Assembly (NCBI GenBank): GCA_963402885.1
Contig: OY727093.1
Coordinates: 5,084,001 to 5,148,000 of the forward strand
Length of the DNA stretch: 64,000 nucleotides
Direction: 5' to 3'
Source: Antedon bifida
Lineage: Eukaryota; Echinodermata; Crinoidea; Comatulida; Antedonidae
The notes under the pieces are model-generated. The model worked only from the letters and a program-made list of their open reading frames with translations, ran no database searches and had not been told where the DNA came from. Every line of letters starts with the position of its first letter. Positions within the stretch are counted from its first letter, which is position 1. Shown one piece after another: positions 62,315 to 64,000 of this stretch. The position numbers and the translations under genes are program-made.

Positions 62315-63478
62315 ATAAAACCAAGGCATTCATAATTTCACCTTTTTAAAACTATTACAGTATTTGGGCATTCTCATTCATTGGTATATAATACATTGAC
62401 TTTCTGCCGACTAAAATGATCACACAACAGGCCTACGGTTAATCCCTGAAAAGAAACTAAAATGTTTATGTATAACCACAACTCCCTGGTATAACACTGA
62501 TTACTCCATCCGGGTTGCTATGTTCTATAATTAAAACTAATTTTAAAATATGTAATTAAACGATTATTTTGACGAAGGCCTAATTGATAAGGCCTACTGC
62601 GGAAAACGTCTCAACGGTAGCTGGTGCCTATAGGCCTATACTGCGGAAAAGTCTCAACTGGTAACTAATTTTTAATGCGATAAAATATAACCTCGTCATT
62701 TACATTATGAACATCGCTACAATATTTTCGAATATCTCTACAATTATCAATATTCAGAAATATTAACAGAAAAGTATATAAAAATAGGAGATTATAGGTG
62801 AATGTCTGGTTGGTGGTTGGCTGGGTCGGACTGACTGGTGTTCACCGATGCGTAACAAGATTGTTTGCAATGCAATGTGGGAAAACTCGTAAAGTCATCT
62901 TATTATTGGTTCGTCAGAAATGCATAGAATCAGTCACAAGAAACAAATTCTTTTAATATTTTTCTTATCCATGGAAACATTTATTTGAAACCTCAATCGT
63001 GAAATTCTTATAAGGATTTAGTTGCATACGAATGAGTTGATCTTTTCTGGAGATATGTATGATCATAGACAAAGGTAAGTGTTTAGTTATCTTTCCTCCA
63101 TAGAGCAGCTCCATCTTATTACTACAGTAATTTAATTCATTATGGATTTTTGATAATACTGGTATTAAGGTAGCATATTAAAGGATCGCAATCAAATCGT
63201 ATGTCTATTGTGTTAAAATGACTAGCTTATATTTATAAATATCACATTCACATGAACTTTCTTTATTGAATTGAAGGTGATAACATATAATGTGAAATAC
63301 GACTCTTGGTTCCTTTCAACATCTGTTGAAAAAAATGTATCGACGATTTACGGCTTTTTGGTAGAGGGTTTATTTATAGATAATGATATAAAAAGATATA
63401 TGACTGCCTTCCTCCAAGGTAGGACTGTAAACATACCATGACGATGGCCTATGATATCCGACGAGAATTGTATAAACG

Positions 63479-63830
63479 GAATTAGGTCTAAAATATAGGG
63501 CCTAGAAGTTAGAAACTTACATTTTCAACAATCCACTCAAATAAGCCTACACATCTTCATTCAAAATGTTTATACTAAATTGACTATATAGATACAGTAT
63601 CTCATTTTATGGGAACTACAATTATATCGAGTTAATTGCATGTAGAGAAGAGAGAGAGGAATTACGCCTAAAATATAGAAGTCAAAACCTTATTCTACAT
63701 TTTCACTAAGCATGAATAAGCCTACCTATCTTCAAACTTTTTAGACTAACTAGACTAACTACAGTATCTCATTTTATCGGAACTACAATTATATTGAGCA
63801 TTTTTATTGTCATGCAAAATAATATATAGG
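63479..63830 (+). repeat. Diverged tandem duplication, about 180-bp unit
   Basis: Copies at 63479 and 63659 share GGAATTA(G/C)G(T/C)CTAAAATATA, ACATTTTCA, AATAAGCCTAC, CAGTATCTCATTTTAT and GGAACTACAATTATAT. The first copy has TAGGGCCTAGAAG where the second has TAGAAG. Confidence 0.8.
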
Positions 63831-64000
63831 TTAATGGAATACATTATAATTTTACAGGGCGTTTATAATGCAGGTTATAATAACAATCTGATGGAACTCA
63901 AACTTAACCTAAAACAAATAAATAAAAAGTAATCAAAACGACTGTCAGTATTCATTTAATTCAACAAATTGCAATCAATTAAATATTAATATTTATTATT

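Larger units (their letters stand above)
55162..64000. other. Intergenic region to the end of the window
   Basis: No conserved gene is recognised on either strand. Short open frames (56089-56361, 59588-59851 and others) lack family motifs or splice context. Present are a two-copy 138-bp tandem duplication, a family E repeat, a hairpin with flanking direct repeats at 62288-62314, a two-copy repeat of about 180 bp at 63479-63830, and many TAGGCCTA words. Confidence 0.6.

Overview
The window is animal nuclear DNA: A+T-rich, with intron-split genes, GT/AG splice sites, and many short inverted-repeat transposons and retroelement tails. The gene set (a type-5 semaphorin, KIF23/MKLP1, an ANKRD63/34-like ankyrin protein, a large leucine-rich-repeat protein, tRNA-Gln) and the repeat style suggest an invertebrate deuterostome, possibly an echinoderm. 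The species cannot be proven from the sequence.

Layout. (1) 766-8795, + strand: the 3' half of a semaphorin-5 gene (end of the sema domain, PSI domain, six thrombospondin-type units, membrane anchor, short tail). (2) 8.8-15.0 kb: intergenic, with a cluster of GGTTCCCACTAG/CGCAACGC hairpin elements. (3) 15017-16550, - strand: a two-exon, 450-residue ankyrin-repeat protein. (4) 16.6-25.3 kb: intergenic, with retroelement 3' tails and hairpin MITEs. (5) 25.3-29.2 kb: a tandem satellite of about 16 hairpin monomers (184-197 bp), interrupted by a 594-bp TTAA-flanked element that has a second copy at 39 kb. (6) 30041-40117, - strand: complete KIF23, about 20 exons, with many MITEs in its introns. 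(7) About 40.1-40.4 kb: a promoter region with a CDE/CHR-like cell-cycle module, possibly bidirectional. (8) 43462-52613, + strand: a 17-coding-exon gene for a protein of about 1206 residues. It has a myristoylation-type MGCGGSK start, an acidic disordered region, ribonuclease-inhibitor-like LRRs, an RRM-like fold and a charged tail. I do not recognise it, and its first coding exon has a one-base frame break. (9) 53.2-64 kb: intergenic, with two identical tRNA-Gln(UUG) genes and small duplications.

Main unusual signal. The satellite monomers serve as natural alignments. At four different TA dinucleotides of the palindromic core, some monomers carry TAGGCCTA where the others carry TA. The same kind of difference (TAGGGCCTA versus TA) occurs between two tandem copies near 63.5 kb. 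TAGGCCTA is also strongly over-represented across the window. This looks like footprints of a TA-targeting transposon with GG...CC ends, or another process that inserts GGCC at TA. Other points of interest are the conserved-looking KIF23 CHR promoter, the unusual LRR-plus-RRM protein, and a hAT-type MITE that could give that gene an alternative terminal exon.
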